A stretch of DNA of 64,000 nt from Tenacibaculum sp. M341 (GTDB taxonomy: Bacteria > Bacteroidota > Bacteroidia > Flavobacteriales > Flavobacteriaceae), in contig NZ_SJXJ01000003.1 in NCBI RefSeq assembly GCF_004337695.1, forward strand, positions 1 through 64,000. Reading direction: 5' to 3'. Below the pieces are notes generated by a model. The model was not told the DNA's origin. It made no database searches and saw only the letters and a program-made list of their open reading frames with translations. How positions within the stretch are numbered: position 1 is the first letter of the stretch; each line of letters starts with the position of its first letter. A program made the position numbers and the translations under genes. Below, in pieces: positions 63,573 through 64,000 of the stretch.

Positions 63573-64000
63573 ATGAAAAAAATTACTTTAGGAATTGCTA
63601 TAGTTGCATTGTTATTTTCTGTAATTACATTTTTTTACACTCAAGAGAGATCGAAGTTAGTGTATGTAGATGTAAATAAACTTTTAGAAGGCTACAAAAG
63701 AACAAAGGTAGTACGCGCTGATTTTGAGAAGAAAGCAAAAGTATTACGTGCTAATGTTGATAGCTTAGTTACAGATTGGCAAAAAGAGTTAAAACTATAT
63801 GAAAAAGAGCGTGCTAATTATTCAAAAAAGGAGTTGCAACTAAAGCAAGAGTTATTGGGTAATAAACAGCAACAAATTAATAATTATCAACAAGCTATTC
63901 AAAAGCAAATTCAGGAAGAAGATAAAAAAGCTACTCAAACAGTAGTAAATGATATCAATGATTACGTGACTGAGTTTGGTAAGCAAAAAGGATACAAAAT
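63573..64000 (+). CDS. OmpH/Skp-family periplasmic chaperone-like protein (partial)
   Basis: The visible 142 codons start with a hydrophobic anchor or signal ('KKITLGIAIVALLFSVITFFY'), then 'LVYVDVNKLLEGYKRTKVV' and a long charged coiled-coil ('KELKLYEKERANYSKKELQ'). This is the pattern of Skp/OmpH chaperones, which escort outer-membrane proteins in the periplasm. The gene runs off the window. The ATG start fits the family, and no stop is seen. Confidence 0.8.
   Translation, partial: MKKITLGIAIVALLFSVITFFYTQERSKLVYVDVNKLLEGYKRTKVVRADFEKKAKVLRANVDSLVTDWQKELKLYEKERANYSKKELQLKQELLGNKQQQINNYQQAIQKQIQEEDKKATQTVVNDINDYVTEFGKQKGYK

Noticed and set aside
1-64000. CRISPR arrays, insertion-sequence transposases, prophage or tRNA genes
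   Set aside because: I looked for regularly spaced direct repeats, transposase or phage protein motifs and cloverleaf structures and found none that hold up.

Overview
The window is AT-rich and reads as chromosome of a marine Flavobacteriaceae bacterium, most like Tenacibaculum or a close relative. The evidence is type IX secretion (T9SS) C-terminal sorting domains, Bacteroidetes-type TAnnTTTG promoter elements, the near absence of Shine-Dalgarno sequences, the gene families present, and the neighbourhood alaS / M23 / CapA / MerR / LemA / TPM. Assignment to a genus is inference. Stop codons are almost all TAA with some TAG. No gene I call ends in TGA.

Layout. 1-530: 3' end of 23S rRNA, 5S rRNA and a terminator. 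624-9371: a methylmalonyl-CoA epimerase, then two tandem large secreted Asp-box (sortilin-like) T9SS proteins, the second interrupted by two in-frame TGA codons, then a small lipoprotein. 9373-17511: CvpA, small unknowns, an SDR enzyme, a TlpA-type thioredoxin pair, YqhD alcohol dehydrogenase, YraN, a lipoprotein and an LD-carboxypeptidase. 17544-21731: an apparent reductive iron-uptake operon (ankyrin protein, DUF2271 protein, PepSY-flavodoxin-FNR fusion). 21935-28981: MetG, a secreted unknown, a T9SS-exported unknown and a histone-deacetylase-like enzyme. 28982-29422: non-coding DNA rich in palindromes.

29423-32915 holds two paralogous small proteins (one a lipoprotein), a multi-TM protein, a histidine kinase without a sensor domain, and a LuxR-type regulator. 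I read this as a candidate self-contained signalling module. 33156-36482: XdhC and MocA-like maturation proteins, RbfA and a LolC/E-like permease. 36483-37470: non-coding, with two diverged copies of an element bounded by inverted repeats. 37471-42929: DusB, then a tightly packed cluster of EF-hand protein, degenerate Lgt-like membrane protein, Tes/MJ0619-like radical SAM enzyme and three related small membrane proteins, then a Gfo/Idh/MocA oxidoreductase. This cluster is the strongest candidate for an undescribed lipid-modifying system. 43000-45163: an operon of a CX4CH cytochrome-like lipoprotein, YceI, an OB-fold protein and a DUF5777 beta-barrel. 45599-59725: LepA, metallophosphoesterase, CPBP protease, Bax-inhibitor protein, beta-propeller lipoprotein, PhoD, the TPM/TPM/LemA/MerR/CapA/M23 block and AlaS. 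59726-64000: DUF2490 and MORN-repeat proteins flanked by two near-identical two-hairpin/terminator elements (candidate sRNA family or leader), a GSCFA protein, and the start of an OmpH/Skp gene that runs off the window.

Most of the window is housekeeping. The accessory interest lies in the Lgt-like/radical SAM cluster, the lipoprotein/two-component module, the duplicated non-coding elements and the TGA-interrupted paralogue.
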